Under the pieces are notes generated by a model. That model was not told the DNA's origin, ran no database searches, and saw only the letters and a list, made by a program, of their open reading frames with translations. From Nautilus pompilius (lineage: Eukaryota > Mollusca > Cephalopoda > Nautilida > Nautilidae): a stretch of 64,000 nt of DNA. The DNA lies in the NCBI GenBank assembly GCA_018389105.1, contig JACATO010000993.1, positions 132,001-196,000 of the forward strand. The letters run 5' to 3'. Every line of letters starts with the position of its first letter. The first letter of the stretch is position 1. The position numbers and the translations under genes are program-made. This document shows positions 1 to 14,058 of the stretch, in pieces.

Positions 1-3000
1 TCCGGTCTTCGTGGTTTCCATTCGCTTCAGGAAATGGAAACGAATTTTGGAGACCGAATGGACAGGGCGGCAGAATCGGTACGCGGACCAGCTAGCTGAT
101 AAATAAGGTAACGAGACAGCTGAGCACGAGTTTAAGGGTTGCAGGTAAATCAGTTCCTCTGTCGACTCTAGTTTCCGCCGGCTCGCCCGCCATGGGGCTG
201 TCTACGATGAATCAATTCTAGTCAGGGGCTCCGCGGATCCGTCAAAGCGGTCCGACCATTCGTCCCTTGCAATGGGGGTCTGAAACAGAACTGGGCCTTT
301 CGTCTGTCGGGTCTACGACCACCTTATTCGAACGGGCTCCCTCTACCGTTAGAACCGAACGAAACGGCCGCTTGTCCGACCACCCCACCGGAGCCATTAC
401 CTAGACGATTCCAGCCACCAGATTAAAGGGCAGACGGGACTGAAAGGTCCCGAATTTCGCATTTTCAAGAAGTTCAACTTTCACTCGTCCTTTGTCGGGG
501 TGGATGAGGGTACGCGAACAAATGCTAATGAACGGACTGTAAATGGTTTTCTAACGTATCCTCGGCCCTCAGTAGAAGGACGAGGGGGGGTCAGCGCGAG
601 GTTTTACTTCCGGTTATCCGAACTTCCGTAGCTCCGCCCTCCACTTAGAAACTTCTTAAAAGTATTCGCTGCGAAGCCAAGCGCGGTCATGGTAGCCGAC
701 AAGCAGGCCACGCGAATCCGTTCCACGTTTAGGGATCTCCCAACGACCGGATGACACCGAAAGCACGCACGCCACCACGCAGAACGACGGGGAATATTTG
801 TGCCCCCCCTCCTCAACAACTAGCCCCTGGATTAGACACGCCGAAAGTCGAGACGAACGAGTGACTCAGCCCCCATACAAATTTTTTTAGTGGGAAAAAC
901 GAACTTCTTTCGACACGTGCTGATCTTATCCGTGGTAACGTGTTTTTCCCTCCCCTCCCTAGGTGATGAACCGCGCGGGGGTCTCCGGGAAAAGGTCCTG
1001 ACAAGCTCCAGTCACCCGACCCGGAATCTACCTTTTCCAGCCGACGAAGTCGGCCCGAGATTTCACGGCCGCCCTAATCGGGCAGAGTCCAGGCATAAGA
1101 ATCAAAACCCGATCACTAATCACTTCGAGAAACATCAGAATTCTCGATCGTCGCTAGCAGATGGCAGCCCGGGTGCGAAAATTGCAGGTGAACTGCTGTA
1201 AGCTTCGAAAATCAGATTTGTAAAACAAAAAACAAACTAACTGTTCGGCTTAATCGGAGAGAGAACCAACCAATCGTCTAATTGGTCGATTGTCAATATA
1301 TACTCCTGTACCGCAATAAATGCCTTATAGTATAGATTTTTCTTGTTCAACCAGATTAGTCGAAATTTGAATAATCACCGTTTGAAATACATTTCTGTAA
1401 ACTACTTGGCCACCCGGGATCATTATTTAGTGTTCTTGTCCGGTGGGGCGACGTTTCCACAGCTCTCTCCCTCACACGCCTAAGCTAATGGGGTCTAAGC
1501 GATGCTGGCCAGCATCTAGACTCTACTGCGCTATGGTGTTCCACAGCCAAATTTTGCCACCGGTTAGCCGTTGGCCGTGTGGGGAATATCTAACACGAAT
1601 AAGATACTGTACACGGTAGCAACGTGCGATAATCCATCAGTAGACGCACTGAAGTCCTACTCCAGCCCTGATCCTAAGCAGACGGTAAACATACAAGATA
1701 AACATTTTCACTCGTTCAGAAGGTTACAGATTAGCCTTGAACCAGTTGCTCTTTTTTTTTTTTTTTTGATGTGGCGTAAAATGAGGATAACTGATCTCAA
1801 AACGACTGGTTCATACAAATACACAACTTGAATGAATAAATTCCTCGAAGCACAATTAAGTAATTATATCTTAGCACCAACGGCTTGAAGCACCATTGAA
1901 AGCCGCGGCCCTCTCACAGAGCAGACTTGTAAAGGATGTTGAAAAAAAAAATTAATAAATACAAAGACTGCTTCAAGATTCCACACCTCTACTTAATCTT
2001 TTTAAGAGAATCGACCAGTCTTCCGCGTCACCTAGTAGTTCAGGTGATCTTAAACTTTCTTTTGTGAAAATGTCGCAAACTGAGATCCGGTATTTCCAGC
2101 CCAAGCTGTTGCGGAAAGTGACACAATAAAGCCTAGCCTCGCTCTGAACGAGCCAATTTCGGATATCTATAACGTGATTCCCGTCCTGCCTGGACAAATC
2201 CAGATGTTGCCTGTTTTGTGAGCCTCATTCATCGATTGTTGCTAAATATCAGCGAACATTCTGACAGCCACCCACCTACACATGTCTTCCGCTATAACCG
2301 AACACGCGGATTTTCCATTGATTTTCCTCATCTACCCTCTGCACTGGCACAAAGTAATATTATGGGCGTTCTGATCAATTCTAGAACACCACAAAGACGT
2401 CCTCTACCAAGCCAGACGTCTTAAGTTCTGTAGACCGGTTAAGACGCTGCAGTCTGCACAAAACAAGTTGACGGTGGCGACCTCATTTGACAAAGGCACC
2501 CATCACCGGTAATTCATTGCGAGAAACAGCCGTTGTAATTCTTCTCTCACGCCGCCTGGCGGACACGCAACGCACTAAGAGTCCGACAATCGCAAGTAGT
2601 AGATTGTGCATAAGCAAAACCGTGCAAAGGACGGGAGACAACTGTTGCTTTAGCTAGTGGTCAGACCAAAACCGATACGTAAACCGAAGTCGCAGAGAAC
2701 TTCTGGGGCCCGCTCGCCGAAGTTTTGGCTCTATCAACAAAAGCAGCATACCCCCCCCTAAACCCTTCCACGCGCATCAACATACTCTACTCCCAGAGAT
2801 TACGGTACAGCCTTTTTTCTACCAAAACTATCGCATGAGTACTGCGGCCAAACAAAGCAGATTAAACTAAGTTTCTGTTTATAAAAAAACAAAACAAAAA
2901 CGCTGTTACGCTTTAACACAACGCGACTAATTCAAGTTGAATTAGTAACTCTTTAGTCAAAATTTCAGTACTTGGTACTAAATTCTACAGATCAGATCAC

Positions 3001-6000
3001 TTTCCCTGAAGACACTTGCTGCTTAATTTGTAAATCTTAACACCAGGACCTCGAATTACCTCCGGTGATCAGCCTAAAAAAGACTAAGTACATCACCGGT
3101 TAACCGTGTACGGAATTACCATTCTCTACGATAGTTATACGGCAGCTCCCTAATGGTTCGTGATGCCATACCTTCCTGTGCGCATGCTCGGTGAACGGGC
3201 AGTGTGATCGGTCGTCGGTGAACTGGGATTCCCTTATGTAAACAGCCCATGGCCATGTTTGCTGTGCTAATCTCGGAATTCAGAACTACGCGGCACCTCA
3301 TCAGAGCGGGGAGGCTAACGATACACCGGCGACCCGCTCGTAACTCACTGGGAGTAACGAAGATAGGCCAGGAGGAGGAGATCAGGCCGCGACGTGACGT
3401 CAGGGCAAAAACATCGAAGAATACGGTCAACGGCAAACCGGTCCACGTGACTCTTGGTTTCTTCGCCCTGTTAGGGCCGAAGTAGGCGTGGTCAACCCTA
3501 GATAAAAGCAGCGCCACCACGGTCGGTTTGACACCGCCATCAGAACCGTTACGTCACTGGAGAAACATCGCTATCGCGATTTATACAAGCACCTGTTTTT
3601 GGCGATAGAAAAACGATTTACAGAGGCAATAAAAAGAAAAAACCCAACACTTGCTACACCATAAGATTCCGAATTCCTTTTACATCCTTTTGTTTTTTTT
3701 ATCTAGCCATTTTGGGAATTAAATCTTATAAATCAGCCTCCTACTGTTTTCTAATCTGCAGAGTCGATCCGGGAATTGACTCTCTGAAGTCTAAATCATA
3801 GACGGAAGTCATCTGGCCGAAGTGCGCACGAGGTTTAAAAAAAAAAAATCAATCGATCAAATCTCCGACCTTAATACTTTGAGATTAATTAAAGACCCTT
3901 CTCTCATCGTTTGGGACAGTTCAGCGTGGAAAAGGAGTGGCACAAATCCTGCGGCAAGATAAGAATTCGTGCGCGACAATTTTCGCGTTGAATTTTAAAC
4001 TTCTTCTACGGGAGTTAATCGGAGTCCTGTCAGAACGACTTCGCCCGGGTATGGTACCCGCCTCTTTCTGAGTGGGAGCTTCATGGAGAAACAGTCGCTA
4101 CCTCTACCTCAGAATCCTTATAGCAGTTAAAGTTGTTTTTTTTTTTTTAGAATTGTCGGATAAAACAATCCTGGATGAGGAACAGGCTTCCAGATGTTCA
4201 CGGAAGTGTGACGCGAGTAGGTGAAAGTTACACTGGCTAATAACGTTCCAAGAAAAGTCAGAACCAGGTCTACTGGAGTAAGTTTAAAGTCTGATTATAT
4301 TAGACAATTGTGTCGGAAAAAACGGTATTTCCTCCGGAGTTTTTTTTTTTTTTTTTACGGTTCGGATTAAAATCTCTGAAACAGTAAAGTAATCGAAAGC
4401 TTTGGACAGGCAGAGGCCGGGATTTCTGATCACTATGAACAACAAGGCCCGGTAATGACAAACAACCACCTTGATGCCAATTTTGTCGACTTGGAGAAAT
4501 CGCTAGCAATATTAATTCAGACTGACAGCGTCGAATAATTTGGTTGTGCTTTTATGGAACTGACAAGAGGTTTACTTCATCGCTGAGACCAAAGCGTAGA
4601 TGCCTTCCTTCCCTTTTACTGGCACACATCGCTCAGTTATAACCAGCTCGGGCGTTAGAATTAAAAGGACATATGGCGGTAATATTGGCTCTCTTTTAAA
4701 TGGCGGTGTGGTGTGGTGTGGCGTGGCGTGTGTGTGTGTGTCCACACCCACAGTTGACCAGCCACCAAGAGATTTCCTTTTATCGTAACTGCTAAATTGA
4801 AAAGTTCAGAGATTTAATTAAAAAAAAAAAACAATCAGAAAACTTTAGAGGCGGCGCTTGGAGATTTCTTTCGTGACCAATAAGCCATCGAACTAATCAA
4901 ACTTCCAGACTAATTTATGCTGAGAGTCATCCCAGCCTTTAAAAAAAAAAAAGGTTGAGCATTTCAAATATTTGAATTTGGTTCATCGAATCAACACACC
5001 TCCAGCTCATCCGTCCAGCTAACTCCCTTAAAGTTTCCGAATCTCTAAATTGAAGCACAACGACAAACGATAGGAATTTCTGCTAGCGACGCCCGTCCCG
5101 CTAAATACAGGATGCCGCCTCCTTCGGGCTCTTCAGCAGAGTTGCATTCTCGGGGAAGGGGGCGACGGCGTGAGGCTTACACGAATTACGTCCCCCGCGC
5201 TGGTCGTCCCCTGAAGGGTTAAGCGAGACTATTATAAACTTTAAAGTAAACTTAACGCAAGAGAAGGGGCTCGACCACGAGCTTCTGCGCTTATCGTTTA
5301 GAAGCCAGGTGAGAGTCTGGGGCACTCCTCGGGTAATTACTGATTAGGATTCCAGAAAAACAAAAGAAGCGAGACATTCTCAAACGGAGTAACAACGCGT
5401 GCGGGGATAAAGTCGCCGGGCTCTGGCGACCAGATCTCGGACCCGGGCGGTAATCGCGGAGCGGCGTCATCAGAAGGAAGACGGACAGCGGAACCAACAC
5501 AGCGCCGCCGAAGATGGGGCGAGGAAAAACCCCTGCATTTTCCCCCCGTGTAGTCCCGAGCCATGACAAGTAGCCACCATTGTTCTCCCAGGTTGCGAAA
5601 CCACCGGCCCAGCCAGGTGGCAGGCTTAACGGCTTCTCAGGCAGGACTTCGAGCCGCGTTGTGTTGACACCAGAACCGCAATCTCTGAAAGAGAAACTGG
5701 TTACGGGACTCTCCACGAGCACATTATGTCAGCAATGTCAAACTGCACGGTCGTCTTTACGTGGCAGTATTCAGGTTTCTCAAAACAGTTACATTATCCT
5801 TAAGACCAGGCGAATTGGTGGGGGGGGAGGTATCGTAATCTTTAGCGCTTACGAAGACTAAGAATGCTCTCCCTACAATGAGGCAGGCAGTGATAGCGAA
5901 AAAATGGCTGACAGTGGTCAAACGCTTAATGTGCTCGCACCTGTTTTGCACATAGATGACGACGGAACTCGGAGTAACAGCTCTCGTGGCTGGCGCCAGC

Positions 6001-8798
6001 CTTTCTCGCCCGCCATCACTTTCTATACAACCACTTTGCTAGACGGTGCACGGCTTCACTTAGCTTCGTCCTGAGAGATGCGCCATGGCTCATTTCTTAG
6101 CGGCTCTCGGAAAACAGGGCTTCGTGAACCTTATTCCCGCTCAGAGCCGACTCAACGCGCAGGGTCCTCACGGCGCCGGTTGACCACGGCGTCCGCTGAT
6201 ACAATACACGAACCGTGGGATGGTGGGAAGACAACCCCCCCCCCCGCCTCCGAAAGAGAAACGAGGATTTCGCAGGCCTCGCGCCTTCGACAAAGGCAGA
6301 GCCGCTTCACGCTTCTTTGGAGAAGAAACGCCGAGCGATATCAATGGCTGTGATGTCTCCGCACTACTCTCTCTCTCCCACCGAAAACTCCCGGCATTTC
6401 CGGACGTAAAACTGCTGGTGGGCAGGTGACTTACTCGATGACTCGGGGAAACCGTGAATCATAGTCAATCGGGGAGGCGCCTGTTTACCTCGCGTCTCAC
6501 CTCACCTGCCTGTACGACGCCCACTCGACCGGATGATTAACACCTGATTGTACACAAACAACCAACCTACGCTATCTGCAAACCGGCTGTATTAACTTAG
6601 AGCAACGGATTACCGGCCCAGTACCCCGGAAACGCTTTTAGTCGCGAACGATCAGCACGTGATTAGCACTCGCGCTATCTTTAAGAAACCTCGGGCGCTG
6701 TTACATTTTTGTCGAGTTATATGCCCAAAACAACAACAACCCGCGTCGAGATAATGGCCAGTTCTCTTGTCCGGGGTCATGACCCGACGACGGACCTGGA
6801 AGTGCACTCGAATTTCGAAGTCGCTCCACTGCCGCTAATAGACAAAACCACCGAAATAGGCTGACGGGTCTCGTCAGGAGGAGGAACGGATTTCCACATC
6901 GCGGCATCTATTCGCCTGGCAAATGATAACCTAATATATTCTGAATTTCTTTCCTCTAAACGATCCGTCAAAAACCCGTCCCCCATTCAGGGCGAACTCG
7001 ACATTCGCGGTCCCCATTCTTCTGTTCACGCGAACCAAACTCGGCCGCCAAAGCGCTTGAAGAGACCGATACTACCTGGAGAAAAAAAAATAATATATAT
7101 ATATATAAGGCCGGCAGACAAGCGAACCCAGTGAAAAGGGGAAACTATAGTTCTTAAAATTGATTCCAATGATACTGCGGCAGCTCCATGGACACATTAA
7201 AGGCTCGACGAGCCAACAGCTTCACCTAACCATCAGCTATTTCCTTTAATTCCTAAGACATTTCCCGCCTGACAGGGGGCGTGTGTGTGTGTGTGTGCTG
7301 TACTCGAGTGGAACTCGACATTGGCTTAAAGTCTACATTAAAAAAATAAAAAAAAATACCTACGAGTGACAACGTGCGGAACGAAATAGATCACTAAAGG
7401 TAAAACGGTCACCCGTCCAATCACTGATCTCGAGCCTCCATGCAAAGCGTTTCTCCAATTGGTGGGTGAAGTTACCGAGTTCTCCTCGCACATTCTGCGG
7501 CTTAGAACATCTGTGGCCAGTGAGCCTCGCGTTCCTTTCTACAGTCTGTCAGTTTCTCACACAGCAGGCGAACCACCATTAACTGCTTTAAGTTAGACTG
7601 TTACCCCTATCTAACCGGCTAGTCAAAGGGTTAACTCGTTTATAACGGCAGCTGCCCGTTTGTAATCCGTAACCTCGCGGAGATGTTCTAGTTACGCCTG
7701 GGAATTCTAATGGCCTGGAATTATTTAAATATCATTGTGTGGGAAATCGTTAGTTACAAAAGAAATTAGATTGTGTGGGGGGGGCGAGGGAAGCCTGTAT
7801 TACGAGGAATTGAAGAAAAGAAAAGGAAGGGTCGTTTACTTTCCTTTTAAACTACTGATGCTCGCTTTCGACACACGGGTGGGAGGGGGCCACGCCCACC
7901 TCGCTCCAAAATATCCCGACGGTGAAGACGCAACTTACCTTGCCAAGCAGTTTGCCCCGTACGTACGTGGTGTTCGTGGAAGAGTCGTATATCAAGTGAG
8001 AAAAGTCGCTCATCCTCTTCTCGTAGATTTGCGTTCGTTCATTGTCCTGCCTGGTGGCTTTGTTAAACTCCTTCATGCGAAAGGCGGTCGGGTTCAGTAG
8101 CTGGCGATGGCGCGGCCAGGAACAGATGAAAAACAGAAAACAGCGAGAACAAGTTCCCCCCCTACCGCGGGGCGTGGGACGGACGACGGAGTCTCTCTCT
8201 CTCTCTCTCTAAAGAACGACCTGGAGTTTTCTCTGCATCTCACCAGCTGGTAAACACCAGTCGTTCCGCCTAACTCGCCAAGTGTTGACAGACAGACAGA
8301 CAGACACCGGGCGGATGTAGAGCAATGTAAGCACTTCCCTCTCCAGGCGACTTATACTCCTCCACTTGTTCGGGCAAACTTCGCCAACCCTTCCCGGTTC
8401 CTCGTGACGACGGCCAGGTGACACCTCGCGTACTTCTCTCGACCAGAGAACTCCCAGCTCGCCTCGGCGGGCCCCGGGGTCAGTCAGCTGACTGGCTACG
8501 TCACAGGAAAACCCGCCCGTCACTGTTCTCGGTCAATTAGTGTCATCTGCATTCGCAGCTCTTTCCTCTCTCTCTCTCTCCACCCCCCACCCTGTTTTTT
8601 AACTACAAACTCCACTCTCAACAGGCCATTCTTCTCTATAACCTGTTGCCGTTTGCTGCATTGGTAAACTGATATCCTGTTCAGTATTGTTAGTTGTCCC
8701 GTCTATATTTTTCCGAGTAAGTCCGATTATTTCCTTTTATAGCAAACGAATATATACGAAGTTAATTACTTCCTTTTAAGGGCATTTTCGTGGCTACT
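1..8798. other. CpG-rich intergenic DNA, no gene recognised
   Basis: The stretch has a balanced base composition with frequent CpG and no recognisable protein family, RNA gene or transposon. Open frames reach at most 143 codons (minus strand, 5291-5722) and lie on both strands in overlapping frames, as expected by chance. Short simple repeats are present: homopolymer T near 1750 and 4350, a TG tract at 4706-4741, TA at 7093-7106, GT at 7281-7297, CT at 8192-8210, GACA at 8287-8307 and CT at 8565-8581. Distal regulatory DNA is possible but cannot be shown from one sequence. Confidence 0.6.
4706..4741. repeat. Impure TG microsatellite
   Basis: GTG/TGG-interrupted TG dinucleotides become a pure TG run at the right end. 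Nothing around it suggests function. Confidence 0.85.

Positions 8799-8850
<52 letters not shown>
8799..8850. repeat. (TAA)n microsatellite
   Basis: About seventeen perfect TAA units. The poly-Ile and poly-Tyr open frames across it (8790-9011 plus, 8799-8981 minus) come from the repeat and are not genes. Confidence 0.95.
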
Positions 8851-11149
8851 GCCAGTCGTTTCAAACATATTTGTCCTGTTTTTGTTTTATTATATTTAAA
8901 TTCAAAATTCTGGTTTTCTGTATAAGTGATGAAACAATCCCAAGATTCCAGCAGCTGATAGACATTTGGAAAATAAAACAAATATATTTCGCTTTGCGTA
9001 ATTTGACGTGAACTTTTCCAGTTCTGCTACGCGAAAGAAAGAAGTATTAAAACACAAAAAAACCAAACACACAAACGTAAATGTATTTTAAAATCTCCAG
9101 GTGCCCAGAGCCAGTATTGGTGTTTATAAGCGAATAGAAGAGGTGGAGAAGTACGGCTCCTTGTTTTATCCGGCACAGGGCCGCAGAAAGAGAATCGATA
9201 TTAACCTGGAGGTTCGTTGGTCTCGTTAGTTCGGTGTTGCTATCACGCTCCCTGGCGAGCTGGTTTACCTCCCTTCTGATGGATGGCTCCTCCGCTTTCG
9301 TTGTGTCTGCCCCGCCCCCCCCCCCCATCCATCCCTTTACCGTGTCGTTTACTGTCTCTTTCACGATTTCTTTGTTCGCCGCCCAGTCATTGAGTTTCCC
9401 CGATGATGTCATACTTCTGCAGCTGTGGGGAGGTTGTCTTTTTTTTCTCTCTCTCTCTAATCGCGCGGTTCTGTAAAAGTTTCGCTGTGCTCTTTGTACG
9501 ACGGGGCCCGCGGAGTCAGAGCCGACAGTCTCAAGTGGCACAGCGTCACCTTTGTCCTCTCTCTCGCAGCTCCGCCGTCGCCGACAGAACCAAAAGAGGC
9601 ACCAGGGGAGGGGGGGAGGAGCTCTAAATACGACGGCATCATCGTGTATATTCACTGCTTTGTCTCGTCAGTTTTAGACTGTGGGGGCCGGGCCTTAGGG
9701 TTCTGTTTAGATCGGGTGCAAAATGGAGCAGACTTTGGCTCGACTGAGAGCACTCCGTTAATGTCCGCCCCATCTGTACGCGCGAGGCACCATTTTGCAT
9801 GAGCCGAAGCTATTTAAACGATGCGGAGGATGCAAATTTACCCCTTTAAAAAAAAGAAGAAAAAAAGGGGGGGCTAAATTTTAAATTAAAAAGGGCAAAG
9901 TTTATCAGGAGGTGGGGGTGAGGCCGTTCTGAATGGCCGAGATTGACGCGGCTCTGTAGATCCCCTAGCCAGGGGGGGCTGATTGGGGTTAGAGACCCCA
10001 AGATAAATTAAATAATTTGTGGAACATCAAGAGGGTTCGGTCACAAAACGATAGCCTCGAGTAGCTACGGAAGCGGAATGGACGCGCATTCTTTGACATT
10101 TTGCTGTTGCTGGAAAACGTTTTGCATCGAGCCATCTTCAGAGATCGCCTGGGCTATAAGCCTCGTTACGAAATCCGTCGTTCCCGTGCCATCTCGACAT
10201 GACTCACGGCGAGTCGACTCGGGCTGCGGACAGCACACCTAGTCTCAAACGCGGCGTCCGAAGTATTTCCTTTAAAGTGCAAATTGTCCTTATTTACCTG
10301 CAGCTCTTTATTTCTCTGACGTGACGTCAGCCCACGTGTTAAAAAAAGAGGGACAAACAAACACCACGCTTCCACCTTATTAAACACAGGCGTATTGACA
10401 TTTCTCACTCTCCGAGGCGTGGCGCCAAGTACCGACATTCTAGTATTACTAATGCGCCCGGGAACCGCCAGGCGTCTGCAGTGACGTGTACCGGAAGCTT
10501 AGCGCCCCGCAGGACAAATGCAAAAGAGGCAGAAGAGACGAACCAGCGAAGGTCCGCGTGCTGTTTCCTCCCCGAGGAGGAATGGCGGGAATTCTCCTGA
10601 AGCCATCTCTGAAAATAGAATCTGTTCCTTTTTTGGCTCTCTTTCTAACCGGAAAAAATAAGCTGGCTTCTGGGGGGGGGTGGAGTTAGTTTGTTTGAGC
10701 TTCTTTCTTGAAGACATTTTTCTCTCCCGGTTAAGCAAATGTACAACAGGTTTTCGGTTGAGGAGAATCTTTTCATACGTTTAGGGGCGAATGCGTGCGT
10801 ACGGTTGCTTCCCCGACGGGGCAGCTGTACCTTCCTGTGTTCTGTCATGAAAGACGGCGGGAATCGTCCGAAAAAACACAGAGACGGGGCCGGGATTGGC
10901 GGGGTTGAGTGTGACAAGAGGTCGGGTCGGGTCGGGGGAGTGGAGGATGCTCCCAGCCGCTTATGGCAATGCAGACTATCGACTCCAGCGACGAACATTA
11001 GTACCAGGAGCCGCGGCGTGCGGTGTTTTAACATTAATTAAAATAATAAAACCAGGTATCCCGTAATCACACGCAACTAAATGCAGAACGATTTTCAAAC
11101 TTCTATGGGGCCCCTTTTACCAAAATTTCCAGGTCTGCTCTTACATGTA
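8851..11149. other. CpG-rich intergenic DNA, no gene recognised
   Basis: There are no recognisable coding domains. A 202-codon minus-strand frame (9047-9655) crosses a poly-C tract and a CT-rich stretch, resembles no family I know, and overlaps several other open frames on both strands. I treat it as chance. A purine-rich segment lies near 9848-9900. Confidence 0.5.
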
Positions 11150-12196
11150 ACTGAGGGAGAGAGAGTAGCTGACTGACAGAGAGAAGGTCTGATGGACTGA
11201 TATCTAGGTGGACTGACAGATAGAGAGAGACTGATCACTGGCTGACAGAGAGAGACTGATTACTGACTGACAGAGAGAGACTGACTGACTGATCACTGGC
11301 TGACAGAGAGAGACTGATCACTGGCTGACTGAGAGAGACTGATTACTGGCTGACAGAGAGAGACTGATCACTGGCTGACTGACTGAGAGAGACTGATCAC
11401 TGGCTGACTGAGAGAGACTGATTACTGGCTGACAGAGAGAGACTGATCACTGGCTGACTGACTGAGAGAGACTGATCACTGGCTGATCACTGGCTGACTG
11501 AAAGACTGATCACTGGCTGACAGATGACTGAGAGAGACTGATCACTGGCTGATCACTGGCTGACTGACTGAGAGAGACTGATCACTGGCTGATCACTGGC
11601 TGACTGACTGAGAGAGACTGATTACTGGCTGACTGAGAGAGACTGATCACTGGCTGACTGACTGAGAGAGACTGATCACTGGCTGATCATTGGCTGACTG
11701 ACTGAGAGAGACTGATCACTGGCTGACTGACTGAGAGAGACTGATTACTGGCTGACAGAGAGAGACTGATCACTGGCTGACTGACTGAGAGAGACTGATC
11801 ACTGGCTGATCACTGGCTGACTGACTGAGAGAGACTGATCACTGGCTGACTGACTGAGAGAGACTGATCACTGGCTGATCACTGGCTGACTGACTGAGAG
11901 AGACTGATCACTGGCTGATCACTGGCTGACTGACTGAGAGAGACTGATCACTGGCTGACTGACTGAGAGAGACTGATTACTGGCTGACAGAGAGAGACTG
12001 ATCACTGGCTGACTGACTGAGAGAGACTGATCACTGGCTGACTGAGAGAGAGAGAGACTGATCACTGGCTGACTGAAAGAGACTGATCACTGGCTGACTG
12101 AGAGAGACTGACTGACTGACTGACTGAGAGAGACTGATTACTGGCTGACTGGCTGAGAGAGACAGATCACTGACTGACTGACTGACTGACTGAGAG
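11150..12196. repeat. CTGA-rich minisatellite with a 29-bp higher-order unit
   Basis: About 1.05 kb of tandem DNA built from a few modules: GAGAGAGA, CTGATCACTGG, and one to several CTGA tetramers. The commonest complete unit is 29 bp (purine run, then CTGATCACTGG, then CTGACTGACT). A longer version carries a second 11-bp CTGATCACTGG module. Variants have CTGATTACTGG, CTGACAG or extra GA pairs. The edges are degenerate: the first 80 bp or so carry unique variants, and the last 80 bp fade into plain CTGA tetramers. This pattern fits unequal exchange or slippage acting mainly in the centre. Confidence 0.95.
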
Positions 12197-13844
12197 ATAT
12201 TTTGCTTCATACAGGTGAACGGCCACCTTCACCAAACATCCTTTCTATCTTAATAGACGGTAACTACATTTAAGAAATGGTTTCAGAAGTTTTGCTGGAC
12301 TGAAACGTGGTATAAACTACGGGAGAGGAAAGTGGATTCCCTCGAAATTTAATTGTCATCGCGTTGGTTCGGCGAGGACGGGAGAGAAACTAAACGACCA
12401 GCTTCTCGGTACTGTTAACGGGAGTCGGTAGGCGGTTTTCCATCATGGACACGCAGCCGAGAAGGAAATGCTGGCACGATGTCGTAAGTAAAAGCGGTCG
12501 GTACAGATGTGCTGGGGAAGAAGTAAGAAAAGACGGGATCGTAAACTGGCGGCGATAGATGAGACAGACACGCCCGAGACTAGACTATGTGGTGACGTAA
12601 GCAGATAATAGAAGTATGCGAGAATTGGAGTTGCTCTATCGAGCGAAATAACGGTAAAGGGTCACGTGACCAGCCAAACGATCTCTCGCTCAGTCGCGAA
12701 TGGTCGTCGGCATTAACTCGAAACTTTCGCCGGACGCATTTCTAATGTGGATAAATCTGTGGTCGCAGGTATTACAAGTTTCTACATCACCGGTGATCGC
12801 GGAGCAGGATGTACTCGCATTAGCCTAACCCTGCCAATTCGTAAGAATAACTCTGGTGCTTTTCCTGGAAATGAGAAATGATTCTTCCGGAAGGTGTACT
12901 GATGAGTGACCCCTTTGATTTTGGTAGCGCATATCCTCGCTCGCCCGTTTGGCCAGTGAACCCTGAACGACGGCGACTTTCTCAACTCCTTGGATTTTTA
13001 AAGTTATTACGATAAGATTCTGGGAGTTAGGCTTAATCTATAATTAACCACGGTGCCACCTTTAAAGGTAGACGGTGAGTCACGTTGCAGATCCACGCTG
13101 AAATCAGGGCCGCGACAAACACAGCAGCCTGGGTCGTGGTTCAGGTTTCCACCGCCGCAGATCGGCGATCTAGGGTTCCGCCCGTAAACAGTAACCCGGG
13201 CCCCAGATAGTGCAGGTGTGGACCCGGATTACGTGAGGGTTATTCGGGATTTCTTTAATCCGTTTGAGTAGCAAAAGAAACGAGAGAAAGACAAAAGTGA
13301 CGTCGCTTCCTGAAAGCCGTCTTAGAGCAAATATCGCCGAATGCCCTTTATTCCCTGTTTCTCAATTACACGGCCCTTTGTGTGTTGTTGTTTTTGTTTT
13401 GTTTTTTTTTTTTTTGTTTTTCAGGCTACCAGGTGAGTCCCCAGGTGGGAGTGTTAGGGAAAAGGACAGATCGAGGTATCAAGTTTAAACAAAATGGGCT
13501 TTCATGTGTAAAATATGAGTCATCAAACAACAAATATGGACGGAAATAAGTTGTGTGTTTGCTCATGCATTTGTCTAAACGTATTTTTTAAAAAAACTTA
13601 TAGCCCGAGGCCAACCAAAATGACGGCCTGGTCAGGGTTATGATGGAAATCTAACAGCAGCTTTTGGGAGGGGAATTACAAAATGTACAGCGTCATTTAA
13701 GCCAGAGTTTGGATACACGTATGACCGTTTCTGCGTAAACCATTAGACATTTGCTTGTATTCGTGCATAGCCTTCGTACACTACCTGAACCGTGTGCGAT
13801 CGCGGTACGAGGTCCTTTCCTCGCCCACCCGGCCGAGTTCAGCT
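12197..13844. other. CpG-rich intergenic DNA, no gene recognised
   Basis: No coding or RNA feature is recognised. A perfect palindromic E-box GTCACGTGAC lies at 12661-12670, and a T-rich tract lies near 13390-13425. Confidence 0.55.
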
Positions 13845-14058
13845 TGTGTGTGTGTGTGAGTGAATGAGTGAGTGAGTGTGAGTGAGTGAGTGTGTGTGAG
13901 TGAGTGAATAAGTGAGTGTGTGTGACTGAGTGTGAGTGAGTGAGTGAGTGTGTGTGTGTGAGTGTGTGTGTGAGTGAGTGTGTGTGAGTGAGTGTGTGTG
14001 AGTGTCTGAGTGTGAGAGTGTGTGTGAGTGAGTGAGTGTGTGTGTGTGTGTGTGTGTT
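13845..14058. repeat. TG/TGAG microsatellite array
   Basis: Alternating TG and GAGTGA units over about 210 bp, ending in a pure TG run. The minus-strand His-Thr/Ser-Leu frames across it (13693-14083) are low-complexity artefacts. A pure TG run of this kind has Z-DNA-forming potential, but no function can be inferred. Confidence 0.95.

Noticed and set aside
9047-9655. Minus-strand 202-codon open frame, the longest in the window
   Set aside because: It spans homopolymer and CT-rich DNA, has no recognisable domain, and overlaps comparable frames on both strands. Length alone is weak evidence here.
11150-12196. Regular repeats resembling a CRISPR array
   Set aside because: There are no unique spacers. 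All parts are variants of the same modules, there are no cas genes, and the genome is eukaryotic.
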